A DNA stretch of 64,000 nucleotides from Isochrysis galbana (GCA_018136815.1 CM030939.1:558001-622000); one strand, 5' to 3'. Positions 11,384 to 22,338 are shown, counted from the first letter of the stretch. Numbers and translations are program-made. The notes: generated by a model not told the origin, from the sequence alone.

Positions 11384-12217
11384 CTAGTTGCGGTGGACAC
11401 AAAAGCTCGACCGCCAAGTGCAGCCTTGCTTGCACTTCTCAAACCTGCGCTGCGAAAATAACACCATGTCCACCAGGCTTTTGGCAGTGGACTTGGCATC
11501 CCCTGGCTCCTTGGCGATCATCGGCTGCGATGTCCCCTTTTCTACGGTCAACTCGTCTTGCTGCACGTTTGCACTGTAAAAAAGGGGGTCCTTTAAGTAG
11601 AACTTATACCGTCCACATGGGGGGCACTTGCGAAAAAAACAACCAAACCTGAGGTTGCACCCTCTCTCAGGGCGCGTCTTGGGGCGTGACGACGTCATCA
11701 CCGGGGGCCTCAAGCGGCCGACTTCGACGCAGTGCGCGGGGGCGGCGGGCGCGATTGGCGTAGCTGTGAGGGCGGCATACCGCACTTTGGTGCTGGTAGC
11801 GGCATCCATATGGTGAGCGGTGACTCGAACGGCCTCGTGGCGCCCCCGGTCGCGGGTCGAAGTTGGGCACTCATGGCGCGTCTTGGGGCGTGACGACGTC
11901 ATCACCGGGGGCCTCAAGCGGCCGATTTCGACGCAGTGCGCGGGGGCGGCGGGCGCGATTGGCGTGGCTGTGAGGGCGGCATACCGCACTTTGGTGCTGG
12001 TAGCGGCATCCATTTGGCGAGCGGTGACTCGAACGGCCTCGTGGCGCCCCCGGTCGCGGGTCGAAGTTGGGCACTCAGGGCGCGTCTTGAGGCGTGACGA
12101 CGTCATCACCGGGGGCCGCAGGCGGCCGATTTCGACGCAGTGCGCGGGGGCGGCGGGCGCGATTGGCGTGGCTGTGAGGGCGGCATACCGCACTTTGGTG
12201 CTGGTAGCGGCATCCAT
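11384..12217 (-). CDS. ORF with three 68-aa repeats and a Cys-containing C-terminal domain
   Basis: 277 codons open across a 204-bp tandem repeat. The repeat encodes three copies of MDAATSTKVRYAALTATPIA and about 48 more residues each. A non-repeated C-terminus follows, with FFRKCPPCGRYKFYL, then DELTVEKGTSQPMIAKEPGD and a final FEKCKQGCTWRSSFC. The C-terminal ~95 residues look like genuine coding sequence and the paired cysteines could bind a metal; I do not recognise the family. The true start may lie at the repeat/domain boundary near 11680. It ends 36 bp from the convergent ORF at 10850-11347, so the two may be one transferred block. Confidence 0.35.
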   Translation of the reverse strand: MDAATSTKVRYAALTATPIAPAAPAHCVEIGRLRPPVMTSSRLKTRPECPTSTRDRGRHEAVRVTARQMDAATSTKVRYAALTATPIAPAAPAHCVEIGRLRPPVMTSSRPKTRHECPTSTRDRGRHEAVRVTAHHMDAATSTKVRYAALTATPIAPAAPAHCVEVGRLRPPVMTSSRPKTRPERGCNLRFGCFFRKCPPCGRYKFYLKDPLFYSANVQQDELTVEKGTSQPMIAKEPGDAKSTAKSLVDMVLFSQRRFEKCKQGCTWRSSFCVHRN

Positions 12218-12275
12218 ATGGTGAGCGGTGACTCGAACGGCCTCGTGGCGCCCCCGGTCGCGGGTCGAAGTTGGG
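11671..12275. repeat. Tandem repeat, about three units of 204 bp
   Basis: Units begin at 11671, 11875 and 12079 with GGCGCGTCTTGGGGCGTGAC or a one-base variant and are nearly identical. The period is a multiple of three, so frames stay open through the array on both strands (plus strand 11820-12224, minus strand 11384-12217). The third unit ends near 12275 where similarity stops. Confidence 0.9.
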
Positions 12276-13178
12276 TTCTCGAGCCCTTGGTGTTTTTAGC
12301 GGTTAGCGTCTTTAGTTTTTGCGATACTTACGTACGCGTTCAAGTCCATAAAAACCTAGTGAAAATATATTGCTGTGTGTATAGAACCAGGATCTTTGGT
12401 TCGGGTCAGCTGCCGATGCCCATGGTTTCGTGTTTCGCTGCGAGAGGCGCGCATGAAGGCCATCGGTAAAATAATACCGGAGGGGGGCCTGACATATATT
12501 TCCGCACGGCCGTCAGAGGCCTGAAATCGGGTATTTTTCGAAAATTTTGCCGGAAGACCCCCGGTTTTTTTTGCTGATCTCCCATACCGGAACCTATAGG
12601 GAGCTTATTTAGGCCTTCGTTTGCCCATTACAGATGGTGCCCTTCGCACCCCCCTAGTGAGTGACCGGCCTATAATTGTGGGCGCGTACCTTACACAAAA
12701 ATTCATGCCTACAGCCTTCAGATGGGTAGGAATATATACAACAAAGGAGAGGTGGGGAACGGCGGCGCGCTCTATGGCGACCAACTATTAAGTTATAAGT
12801 TAGTTGATAGTTGACAAAAGTTGACGAATTTATGATTTATGATTGGAACACCTACCCAAGCCTGTAGGAGGACCCAGGTGTGGTCACATGTGGTCCCAAG
12901 GTCCCTAGAGGTGCCACAGGGTCTCCTAAGGCTTTTATAGCCATATGTGCTCTAAATAAACACCTTGACCTTCCCGTCGGCGGCTCCCGCCTCGCGGACT
13001 ACGGCACTACTGGGGTTTAACTTGCACAGACAAGAAAACTCTGACAGTAACGATCGAAAGCGAAACGAACGACTCCCCCCCCCCCCCCCCCCCCCGCCCG
13101 CCACCTCCCCTCGCCGCCCCTCCACCCTCCACCTTCCTGCGACCTTGCATCACGGTGTGTTGGCCAGCTCCGAGCCAC
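12276..13178. other. Intergenic with a decayed LINE-like 5' end
   Basis: No complete gene. On the minus strand 12812-12745 holds a hairpin (CAACTAACTTATAACTTAATAGTTGG) followed by GTCGCC-ATA-GAGCGCGCCGCC, the same start context as the LINE ORF at 52059 but with ATG mutated to ATA. Around 12480-12600 there is a run of short inverted words (CCGG, GGCCT, CCCCGG) of unknown meaning. A 17-C run lies just before the next gene. Confidence 0.45.
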
Positions 13179-15525
13179 ATGCTGAACACGCAGCAGCTCC
13201 TCGAGCTCGTCGTGGCCAATCCAGACCGCTCCTCATGCGATATGCGTTTCCTGCTTCACATCTGGGAAGCCTTCACGCAGTGGTGTGCTGACAAGCTGGC
13301 CGACCGGGTCGGGGTCAAAGTGCTACCCCTCGGTGAGTTCGGCTTCCGCCGCGACGTCATCGGCAAGATGGAGTTTTTCAACCCCATGTTCCTCATGAAT
13401 GAGACCTTTGCACGCTCGCACAACCTGCACGACAGGCGGCCAAAGACGCATGTGCCGTCTACTGAGGCCGTCGACCTCGACCTCGCCAAGATTGCACAGG
13501 TGCGCAGCACTCGAGCACTCCTGCCCTGTGCATCGGTGCCCGTCACTTGCGAGTACTGCTGCCATTGTTCCAGCACGCCGTGCACGCGCCAACTCTGGAG
13601 CTCATCACGTACGGGCCGCCCTCGGGGCGCTAGATAACAAGTGATTTGGTGGGCGAGATCGTTACTCGCGAGTTTGTGGAGAATGCGATCCGCGACATCA
13701 TAGACCGCATAGGCATGGTCTGCGCCGATGAAGATATCGGTATCATAGTTGTCGATTTTGGGTTTGGCCGGCTGGTGTGCGAGAACAAGTCCATTGTCTT
13801 TGACTACAGCGGAGGTGCATGTGCCGTTTGCACTTTTAGCCCTTAATTTGAGCGGTGTCCCTACGTCAAGAGTCCTGTGATCTCTTGCAAACACATACCG
13901 CTGCTGCAGGAGCAAAGCCCAACGAAGAGCGGGTAGAACAGAAGTATGTAAGTCTGGCCGATAAGGCCGCAGCCATGCGGCCTGCGACGGCGGGGCCACG
14001 ACCGGTGACAACAGCCTCCTCGACTAGAGCCTCCATTGTGTCGCGAGCTTCTATAGCTGCTTCGGGCATGTCCATGAGCGGATTAGGAACTCTGGAGGAG
14101 CTCGCGGCGAAAGCAGCGTCCCTCGGACTTTCCGGTGCGGAGGTCCCAGGTTTGCAGCGTTGTAATCTAAAGCCGAAGAATATGCTACCACAAAGAGTTT
14201 TGCCAAAAATTGAGCGCGCTCCGCTTCAACGTCCTTTCAAATGTCACATCAAGAAGGCGGACCAGCCTACAGTCGAGGAGATTCTTCAGTCGCATGCACG
14301 GCAGATAGAGCATAAGATAGCCGCACAGGTGTGTCAGCCACACAGACCATTGACTTCTATGAGATGTGCACCCCTTTGTCCACCGATCCAACACTTGCAC
14401 CACCTAAGGAAGGTTGGCTGTTAGTGACCTCGCCTGCAAGAGTCTTTTGTGACGGAGTGCCTCTCGTCGTGGAGACCCCTTGCTCTTTTCTGGCCTCATT
14501 CCTTCTGGCCGTTTGCTGCTTTATCTCCCTGTGTGTTCATGTTTGCTCAGGAGGAGTCGCGACAGGCCGAGGCCGCATCCCACGTTGATGCCTTGCAACG
14601 ATTGCGATCTGAGATGGTGATGGATTTTGAGCTGCATGAACAGCGACGTGCAGTCCAGCGCGCCCTAGCCGCACAACACAAGCAGCAGGATGCCGAAAAG
14701 CAGGAGCGAGAGGCTGAGACTCGTCGAGTTGTTGGCGTTGACCATTGGCCATTCCGAACGGAAGAGGCGGTGCGTGAGGCAGCTAGAAAGATGACCTCGC
14801 GACAAAAGGAAGCGCTCGATCAGCAATTGGCGCATAAGACAAAGAAGGAGGCCCTCATTGCCCAAGTGTCCGTGCTATGCCAAAAGCAAGAAAATGATGT
14901 GATGCAACGCCACGTAGTCGCCGCGCAAGAACAGGCTACGTTGCGTGCTAAGGCGATGGTCGCAAAAGAACGATCGCTGGAGGCGACCATGAATGGCGCC
15001 TTCAACCGGTACGAGGAGTACCTCGATCGCAGGAAGTGTGCGGTCGATCAGTCCAATGCGTTCGTTCAGGAACAAAGGAACCTGTCGGATCAGGCAGAGC
15101 TTCTCAAGCAAGCTGAGCAAAAGCGCCGGATGGCAGAGATGAAGAGGTATCTCGACAAGCAGGTCAAGGAACGCAAACAAGCACGCAATGAGGAGCGTGA
15201 GACAGATAGGCTGGCGGCGTTCGGTCTCCCCACCACCTTGCCCATGCACCACGATCCCGACCCAGCGGAGGCGGTGATGGTAGCCTCAGCGATGCGTGAG
15301 GCCCTCGATCAGCAAAAGGAACGAAAGGAGACGTACGAACGCAACGAGCGCGATTCTATGATCAGGCAGGAGAAGGAGATGAATGACCGTATCGCGATCG
15401 AATTGCAGCAAACCAAATACTACGAGCTCGTTGCGAAGCGTGACAAGGCCGAGATACTCAATTTATCTTGGCTGCGGCAACAGCGTCTAAGACAGCTCGA
15501 GGCGGAAATTCAGAAGTCCATGTAA
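13179..15525 (+). CDS. CCDC81: CCDC81-like protein: two HU-type domains and a coiled-coil tail
   Basis: Exons 13179-13499, 13634-13814, 13910-14328 and 14551-15525; all phases fit and give 631 aa. The first HU-like domain (about residues 1-107) includes VGVKVLPLGEFGFRRDVIG, and the second (about 108-168) includes GIIVVDFGFGRLVCENKSIV. This tandem is typical of eukaryotic CCDC81 proteins, which are linked to centrosomes and cilia. A Ser/Ala-rich linker follows, with a conserved-looking HIKKADQPTVEEILQSHARQ, and then a long charged coiled coil (about 310-631). The 134-bp first intron ends CTAG and removes an in-frame TAG at 13631-13633, which supports the splice choice. A function in flagella or basal bodies is inferred from the family. 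The foldback element just downstream may lie in the 3' UTR. Confidence 0.75.
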
Positions 15526-15565
15526 TTAAATGAACGAAATTTCATTCACTTACTATTGCATATGT

Positions 15566-15740
15566 CACCCCCCAGGGAGCCAACGCTCCCGGATAGCTAT
15601 CGGCTATCGGGAGCCCCCGGTAATAGTTATCGGGGGGAACCTTCGCTCCGCGATCACCATCGCCCCCCCCCCCCCCCCCCGCTATCGGGGGATCGCAAAA
15701 ATCCCCCGATTGCTATCGGGGAGATAGCTCCTGGGGGATG
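15566..15740. mobile_element. Foldback/MITE-like element with internal hairpins
   Basis: The ends are inverted (CACCCCCCAGGGAGC and GCTCCTGGGGGATG), and the interior is made of repeated and inverted GATAGCTATCGG, CTATCGGGGG and CCCCCGAT words around a 17-C run, so the whole ~175 bp can fold on itself. It starts 40 bp after the CCDC81-like stop codon. No coding capacity. Confidence 0.55.
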
Positions 15741-16050
15741 CCGTTTGCGGAACCCCTGTTAACTGTTTAGTGCCGGAGCATGCAAATGGATGCTTCAAAC
15801 GACATATTTCGTCCCTGCTCGCCAACGCCTTGACGGGTGCCCATGAGGTGCTGGGGGAGCCTCAGGGACATCCTTCCCCACACTCCCACCCATTCACAAC
15901 ATAATAGGTCGAGATTGTAGTATGGAATGATGGAGAAAATAGGCCCAGGGGCGAAGCAGCCATTTGGATGCTTCAGTTTTCCAAATAATCCACGTGTGCA
16001 CGTTAGAAAGAGGTGTGCTCGGATGGGGCGGCGGAGGGGCGAGAGGAGGG
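15741..16050. other. Intergenic, nothing recognised
   Basis: No gene, repeat match or structured element was recognised before the LTR-like start at 16051. Confidence 0.4.
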
Positions 16051-16639
16051 TGTCGCATTCGCGAATCGACACTCGTTAGGCTTCGCTCTTCTCTTCGTCG
16101 TTCGGTATTTATCGTTATAATTCTCTCGTTCTCGTTCTCGGTCAAAAGCTTCGCTTGGATGCATGGGATCGTGGGTTGTGGAGCGCCCTCTCTCTTCCTC
16201 TCGAAAGAGAAGGGAAGTTTCCCCACCTTTCTTCCTCCCAGGCGCCTCGCAGATAGGTTTAATTTGCTATCTCCCCTGCGGTTCTTTATCTGCTTCTGGG
16301 GGCAATCAGGTTTAATTTGCGACCTCTTCGCATCTCCCCCTTAGGCACATCGCACTCCTTTCGTCTTATTTGGTAGGTCTCTTGGAATCCTGCGTAGCAA
16401 GATTGCCCCTCGATTCCGTTATGGTGCGATTCCCGTTCCAGACAAGATCGCCGACAGATCGCCCTTTGATCGTCGTCCGTTGTTGTCTGATCGGAGTGTT
16501 TGGGTTTGATTTCAGTCGAGTTATGTGAGAAAGTCGTGGGGCGAGAGTCGGGGTGTTTTCCTGGGTGTCGTTGTCCGTCGTCCTGTCGCCAGTCGTCATC
16601 CGCCGTCGTTCTCGCTCTCGTCGCTCTCGCTGGCTACCT
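16051..16639 (+). repeat. Gypsy-type LTR-like segment
   Basis: A G-rich run (GAGGAGGG) is followed by TGTCGCATTCGCGAATCGAC, an LTR start of the type at 9543, 41092 and 57993. The interior shares AGGTTTAATTTGC-ATCTCCCC words (near 16253 and 16309) with the 41092 LTR (near 41637). No second LTR was found; the right border is set by the adjoining retroposon fragment. Confidence 0.4.
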
Positions 16640-17908
16640 TCAGGTCCCCAGGTGGCCTGCAGTGGCCTGGGAGCACAGCTCAGGGGGCATGTGACGAGGG
16701 CCTGGGGCATGGCCCTAACCCCTCCTGCCTCTCCCTCGCTGGCTCTCCGCGGCCTTGCAATTCGACTGGAGCTGGCTGGGGGCTCCTGATTAGGGGGGCC
16801 CGGGGGGAGGAGGGGTTGGTTAGAGCGATGGCGAACTAAGTTTATACTTAGTTCGCCCATGGGGGGGCACGAGCCCCCCTCTCTCTCCACTCCTCCCCTG
16901 CCATGGGGGAGGATCCACCCACTCTCCTGGCACGCCTGATGGCCTGCCAGGAGCACACAGCCCTGCTGACCCATTCCTCTCCCTACAGGCCCGCCTGACT
17001 CGCCCGCCCTGGCTCGTCGTGGCCTGCCCATTCCTCTGACCAGCCCCTCCTCCCCCTAGGCCCCCCTGTTCAGGACCCCCCAGCCAGCTCCAGTCGACCC
17101 GCAGGGCCGCGGAGCGCCAGCGAGGGAGAGGCAGGAGGGGCCAGGGCCATGCCCCAGCCTCACCTGCCCCCTGAGCTGTGCTCCCAGGCCCTGCAGGCCA
17201 TCTGGGGACCTGAGCGAGGGGCCGCAGGCGCGCGCCATGGGCCCCCGCCGCAGGGAAGAGAGGAGGAAAAGGGAAGAGGGAGGGGAGGGGGGAGCGGCAG
17301 CTCTCCCCTCCGGCAGTAACGTGTCTTCTCGCCCCGTTTGGGTAAGAGAAGACGGGGGCGCCAGAGCCAGGAGGGAAGGGCCGCGGCTCGCCGTGGCCAC
17401 TCGCACTAGCGAGGGAGATTAGCGCTTCTGGGCCCCTATCTCACGAGTGCTCCCCCCCCCCCCCCGCGTTGCTTTTACCCGAAAGGGGTTTTCCCCCAGC
17501 GTGGATTCGAGGAGAGGACGCGCTGGGGTGCGCGGGGTCGGTGCGTGCACTGGGGGGAGGACAAATATCGAGGGGAGGGGGCAGTGCCCCCACCCCCCGG
17601 TATCACTCGGACACCTGGCTCGTCAGGCATGGCGGGATTCCGGGACGGAGAAGTTGTGTCCAATTAGCTAGTGGCTAGTGGGGTTGGCTAGGATATAACA
17701 TTGATTATTTTTCTTTTCTTGGTCAGAGCGATGGCGGCTGGCGAGCGAAGGCCACGGCGTGCGATTCAGGCGAGCCTGTGGGGGAGGAGTGGGTGAGGAG
17801 GAGGGCAGTGTGCTCTTGGCAAGCCATAAGGCATGCCAGGAGGGGAGGAGTGGAGAGGGGGGGGGCTCGTGCGCCCCCTGGGCGAACTAAGTATAAACTT
17901 AGTTGCTC
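16640..17908 (-). mobile_element. Short retroposon family A, older copy split by a younger one
   Basis: On the minus strand the copy starts with a hairpin at 17908-17882 (AACTAAGTTTATACTTAGTT), runs to 17737, is interrupted by the plus-strand copy at 16834-17718, and resumes from 16833 to about 16640, where similarity ends. Joining the two parts restores the order seen in the other copies. The 3' part is missing. Confidence 0.75.
16834..17718 (+). mobile_element. Short retroposon family A, full copy (885 bp)
   Basis: It begins with the hairpin AACTAAGTTTATACTTAGTT (16834-16853) and ends GGCTAGGATATAACATTGAT plus a T-rich tail. It is flanked by an 18-bp target duplication with one mismatch (TTGGTTAGAGCGATGGCG, 16816-16833, and 17719-17736). 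The body is GC-rich and very similar to 62505-63381. No convincing protein is conserved between copies, so it is non-autonomous. The tail and the long target duplication imply mobilisation by a LINE machinery. Confidence 0.85.
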
Positions 17909-18739
17909 ATCACCCAACATAGAAGTGCTGGGGGGGGGGGGGGCGGGGGCGGGGCCCGACGGGCAACAAAAAAACCTTTTAATATTCTCGCCTCACGCGT
18001 GGCACTGGGTATCGCTTCCGTAGCCACGCCCTTTTCCCTTCCTCTCCCTCACTAATCAAGCCTCAGAACGCTCCTTCTGCTGATATACGTGAGGGCATGA
18101 AGCAGGTGTGCGATGCATTTAAGATCAGAAGACCATGGAGCGGTTCAGCTTTTCCTCCATATCAGTAGTGGCCTCTTGTGTGCCACCGGAGCGCTCAACA
18201 ACTGCAGCTCGTAGCATAGCGGCTCGCAGCTCTTAGAAGTGCCATGCCAGACCATTGCTACCAATGGCAAGATGGTTGTGGAACCAGGCACAGCTCGCAG
18301 CGTAGTGGCTGTCCACATGGTAGGTAATCTGGCGAGGAGAGTCTAGAGTTTTCACAAAATCCGAGGAGCGGCCTGACAGTATGGGCTGCTCCTCACTTCT
18401 TATTGAGAAGATGCTGAGAACACGCTGAGGAGATCAGCTGCCGCTTGTCCGACGACAACGGTAAGGTGATGTCCCAGAGATAGGCCGCCACATGTTGCCT
18501 TGCGGCAGCTGTGCAACCCCGAATGCAGCACCAAAATATAATTCTCCCTAGCTTGACGCGGCGGTGAGATCGCAGCTCAGCGCATGCGGCCATTCATCCA
18601 TTGGCAATCAGCGGTGATGTCCTTGCTGATTGCTGAATAGCAGGCTCGACTGACGCGACAGCGAGCACGCGCATACGTGTGGAGTAGATGGCGCCCAGAT
18701 CATATCAGCTGATCAAAACCCGGAGTAATAAGCGACAGG
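17909..18739. other. Intergenic 3' of the HTH gene
   Basis: A G run lies at 17931-17943. Two loosely repeated stretches (AGCTCGTAGCATAGCGGCTCGCAGC near 18208 and AGCTCGCAGCGTAGTGGCT near 18293, quoted in part) lie downstream of the HTH gene's stop. No gene is supported. Confidence 0.4.
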
Positions 18740-20121
18740 CTAAAGGGGATTGTCAGTGCTGCTCAGAGGCGAGTTGGGATGGAGGGCTATGCTGAGCTCC
18801 TTCAGTACATAGTCGGGCGCAGGCGCCATCGAGCGATGGGCAATCGCCTGCTCTAGATTGACGGACGGTACACGTCGCGCGTGTGGTTCGCTATGCCCAA
18901 ACGATGTGCAGGGGTCTGTACATGGAAGTAAAGGCAGAGGCCACAGACCTGCAACCGAATGATGATAGGGTGGTGCACAAGGGGTGGGCGCAGTCGGAAC
19001 CACAGGGTGGCCTTGCAGGAGTTTTGTGTTGTCCCAAGCGCGTTCGCTTCGTGGCGCGGCGTGAGAAGCAGCCATCGGGTATTGAAGCTGCTGGTCTTGC
19101 AAGTGTAGCTGAGCCTTCACATGCTGCAGCTGCATGTGCTGCTGACGCCGCACAGCAATGTGCTGCTGCCGGAGGTGCCGCACGTGTTCTTGTTGTTCAC
19201 GAAATGCCAGCTGCTCTGGCTCGAGCGAAGCTGACGACCTGTGCTCCACGCTGGCCCGCGGGCTATGCTTCTCGCACATCACGCCCGCGTGCTGCCGCCG
19301 CTCTCGATGGTTGTCCCAGATGGAGCAATTTGTGTCGGATAAACGGCACTCGGCACCGGTGTGGTCCAACGACCTGGGCTGCCACTGCGGCATAAAACCA
19401 CACCCTTGACCCTGCTGGGCCATTAGGAGGGCATCTGCAGCTGCCAGAGCCCCATCGTGGGCAACAAGCTGCTTGGTAAGAACGTATTTTTCGATGTGTT
19501 GCACGTGCGATCCCGTCTTGAGCAGAGTGGCAGGCCCGCTTGCCATGGGCAGCGCGTCCGACGAGCTATCCCTCATGCATGTGAGCGATGTTGCGGATGT
19601 CAGAGAACATCGGCGCACCGGTTCCACGATTGGTCTAGCACCCAGCTCGTAGTGCGAAAACTCCTGACGATTCTCGATGGAGGCGAGCGCCTCAAGCGTG
19701 CTCACGTTTTTAATCCACTTGCGCAGCTGCGTCTGTAGCCACAAGGGCGGGGAGGAGGGAGGGCCCGGATATGAGTGTACCGACGCGATGGCCGCAGCGC
19801 GCCGCAAGGGCGCGCGGATGCGGCTCAGGCTCCCCAGCGTGCTGACAGCATCGCCCACGGGTGGGCGAGTACGCGAGCGAGAAGGACAATCTACGGGGAG
19901 GGGCGGCGGATCAGGTCCACCAACTCCGCCCGCAGCTCACGCCATGGCTTGCAAGGGTTGGTGGCACTGACCGGCTCAATGCCAGGATAATCACGGCAGG
20001 TTGGCTTGATTCGACAATCTGCTGGCCGCCGCAGCGCCTCGTAGACCACCTTAAGCTTGAAGGCGGCGGAGTAGAGTGTCCTCGACCTTCGCTCGATGGC
20101 CGAGCGCTTGTACGGCACCAT
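18740..20121 (-). CDS. HTH (Brinker/Jerky-type) DNA-binding protein, two exons
   Basis: Exons 20121-19972 and 19732-18740 on the minus strand (GT-AG, phase 0), 380 aa. The splice joins RTLYSAAFKLKVVYEALRRP ... RIKPTCRDYPGIEP to TQLRKWIKN, rebuilding a helix-turn-helix of the YS--FKLKVV ... LRKW-KN type found in Brinker, Jerky and related transposase N-termini. The rest is low-complexity with a Gln/His-rich helical stretch (about residues 215-275, EQEHVRHLRQQHIAVRRQQH) and a Pro-rich tail. No DDE catalytic domain is visible, so it is either a transcription factor or a domesticated/truncated transposase. The single-exon reading from 19858 is less likely because it cuts the HTH in half. Confidence 0.55.
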
Positions 20122-20337
20122 TTGAGGGGAGTGGGAAGACGTGGAAGAATGTGGGGGGGGGATAAGAGAGGGGCGGGGAAGGGGGATTGCGGGGGTCGTA
20201 CAGGGGGGAGCGCGGGGGGGGGGGGGCGGGAGGGGGGGAGCGCGCGGGGGGGGGGGGGGGGGGCGGGGCGGGAGGGGGGGGGGTACAGCTTGCGAGGATG
20301 GAAAAAGGTGTTCGAGCTCTCTTGACTGCTGGCAACC
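20122..20337. other. G-rich intergenic stretch
   Basis: Runs of G (up to about 17) between 20153 and 20283; upstream flank of the HTH gene. No gene. Confidence 0.5.
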
Positions 20338-22079
20338 TACTTTTATAAGAAGGCGCCGTTGGGGACGTCATCACCAACGACATCCTCACGATGCCTTGCC
20401 GCAGCGTGCTCACGGGCTACAAGTATGTGGACGTCGTAGCGACGTCCGCCGAGAGACAAAAGAGGATTTTTGCAAGGTTCTCGTAAGGTTTGAGGAGCGT
20501 GGTTGGAACAGCTCCTTCAACCCTCTTACAACCGCTCCAGGATGATGCGCTACGCATCCTCATCGACTCGGGCGCCACCGGGGCGGACTACTTCAACGAC
20601 ATCAGCTTCTTCCCAGACGGCGTGGATGAGACGCGCACGGACATGGTTGAGGTGGCAAGTGGCAAGGCAATCAAGACTTGGGGCACCGGCACCGCCTAGT
20701 TCCTTGCACTTGTGCGCCCCCAAGCCGGTGCACCCCTTGGATTGCATGTGGTCGAGAAGCCCGATGCATCATTTGGCCCATTCAAACGCAACATGCTCTC
20801 CACCCACAAGGCGTGCTCACGCAATAATGATATGAAGTGCATCATGGGCAAGGTGAATGGCTTTGAACTTCCAGGAGGTGCATTCATGCCTTTCACAATG
20901 GGTGACGACTCCCAAGGCTTCTATGAGAGGGTGCAACCTCAGGTTTGGTTGTTTTTTGGGCAAGTGCCCCCATGTGGAGGGTATCGGAACCCCCTCGATG
21001 CACAGCAGTTCGGCCCAACCGGCGGAAAGGAGTGGATGGACCAGAGACCCCTAAGAGACAAGTAACAAGACAGCTTTCGCCACTCATCTGGTACCGCAAC
21101 AAGATCTGTGCAACCACGACCAAGAACACCGAGGATGAAGCGCTACGCATCCTCGCGTCCGGGCCAACGTGCAATGCAAGCGTCCAAGACCGAGGATGAC
21201 ACGGATGCTATCAAGAAGGCCTATGAGGCGGGCTTCAAGGCTGGCCAAGGTGGGCGTGGAGGTGGTAGGAACAACAACAACAAGGACAAGAAATGATGCA
21301 TTACGTATCCTCATCGACTCGGGCGCAACCGGGGCGGACTACTTCAACGACATCAGCTTCTTCCCAGACGGGCAAGATGCATGGCTCAATCTACGCGTTT
21401 GGCATCCCGGAGGACCACGAGGATCCGGACTACACGCCCTCGGAGCATTCCTACTCGGGCCCCATCACGGAGGTGGAAGAGGACAATAGCGACAATGCCT
21501 CCGACACCACGTCGCCTATCCGAGCTCCTCAACGTCACCGCCGCATCATCGAGTCCGATGAGGAGGATAACGATACGCTTACAAGAACTACCGCAAGTAC
21601 GATGAACACGGACAAGAGCTAGCGGCCCTCTTGGGACAATCGCTCTATGGCTTGGTGCAATCCGGCCGCAATTGGTGGCTCAAGTTGTCCATGTGGCTTG
21701 AGGCATTTGGCTTCATCGTGGCGTTCAGCGAGCCATGCCTCTACGTACTCCGTGATGAGGATTCCTTCATGGTCATGGCCACGTACGTGGACGACATGCC
21801 GTGGGGCTCCAATGACATGAAGCTCGTGCGCAAGGTGTTTGAGGCCATGGAGAAGGATGGCTTCAAGCTCACTTGGCATGAAGGTCTCGATGAAGTACTT
21901 GGAGCCCAACTCAAGGAAGTGAGTGATGGAATCATTCTTCACCAAGGAGACTACATCAACAAGTTGGTGGGCAGGCGATCCAAGGCGCGCGCGCCAAATC
22001 TCCTTGGCCTCCTCATGCGTGGCGTGCATGTCCTTGTGCTTGTCGGTGGTGTACGGTCCAAGCGAGTATGCCTTGGTCG
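20338..22079 (+). pseudogene. Shuffled Ty1/copia fragments
   Basis: Short pieces of the copia polyprotein found intact at 24316-28839 appear here out of order: an integrase piece (20341-20435), a protease piece (20540-20935, with a TAG at 20697-20699 where the intact copy has Lys), an LTR end (about 21038-21092), a gag piece (21125-21294), protease again (21295-21370), the acidic linker (21371-21580), a reverse transcriptase piece containing YVDDMPWGSN (21581-21971) and an inverted integrase-border piece (21972-22078). Junctions fall inside genes, so no piece is functional. At 20933-20990 a 60-bp segment also matches 11610-11680 inverted. Confidence 0.8.
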
Positions 22080-22338
22080 TGAGAAGCGCAAGGCTTCATA
22101 CAAGGCTTCATGCAAGGCTTAATGTGCGTCGTGAACCCAAGGCCTAGCTATGGCTAGGTGGTGTGCAAAGCATTTGTTCTTGTTGGGGTTTTGTTTTTGT
22201 GTCGGTTACGTGATCGGCGGTTGAGTCGGTTACGGCGGTTGAGTCGGTTACGGCGGTTGAGTCGTTTGAACGGACACCGGACCGTGCAAGGGTAGAGACC
22301 CCTAAGAGACAAGTAACAAGAAAGCTTTCGCCACTCAT
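22080..22338 (+). repeat. Copia LTR, plus orientation
   Basis: Starts TGAGAAGCGCAAGG and ends TTTCGCCACTCA, the same termini as the LTRs of the intact element, with an extra 18-bp GGTTGAGTCGGTTACGGC unit. It is followed by a putative primer-binding site (TGGTACCCCCGCCGAGAG) and the first codons of gag (from 22369), which break off at 22450 where the next LTR starts. Confidence 0.85.

Noticed and set aside
13631-13633. In-frame TAG as evidence that the CCDC81-like gene is broken
   Set aside because: It falls at the end of a GT-AG intron (13500-13633) whose removal keeps frame and domain.
16366-17406. Minus-strand ORFs of 221 and 116 codons in retroposon family A
   Set aside because: Arg/Pro/Gly-rich, start and stop differ between copies and they cross the insertion border; not conserved proteins.
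18740-19858. HTH gene as a single exon starting at 19858
   Set aside because: This start omits the first helices of the HTH; splicing 19972 to 19732 in phase 0 rebuilds the domain.
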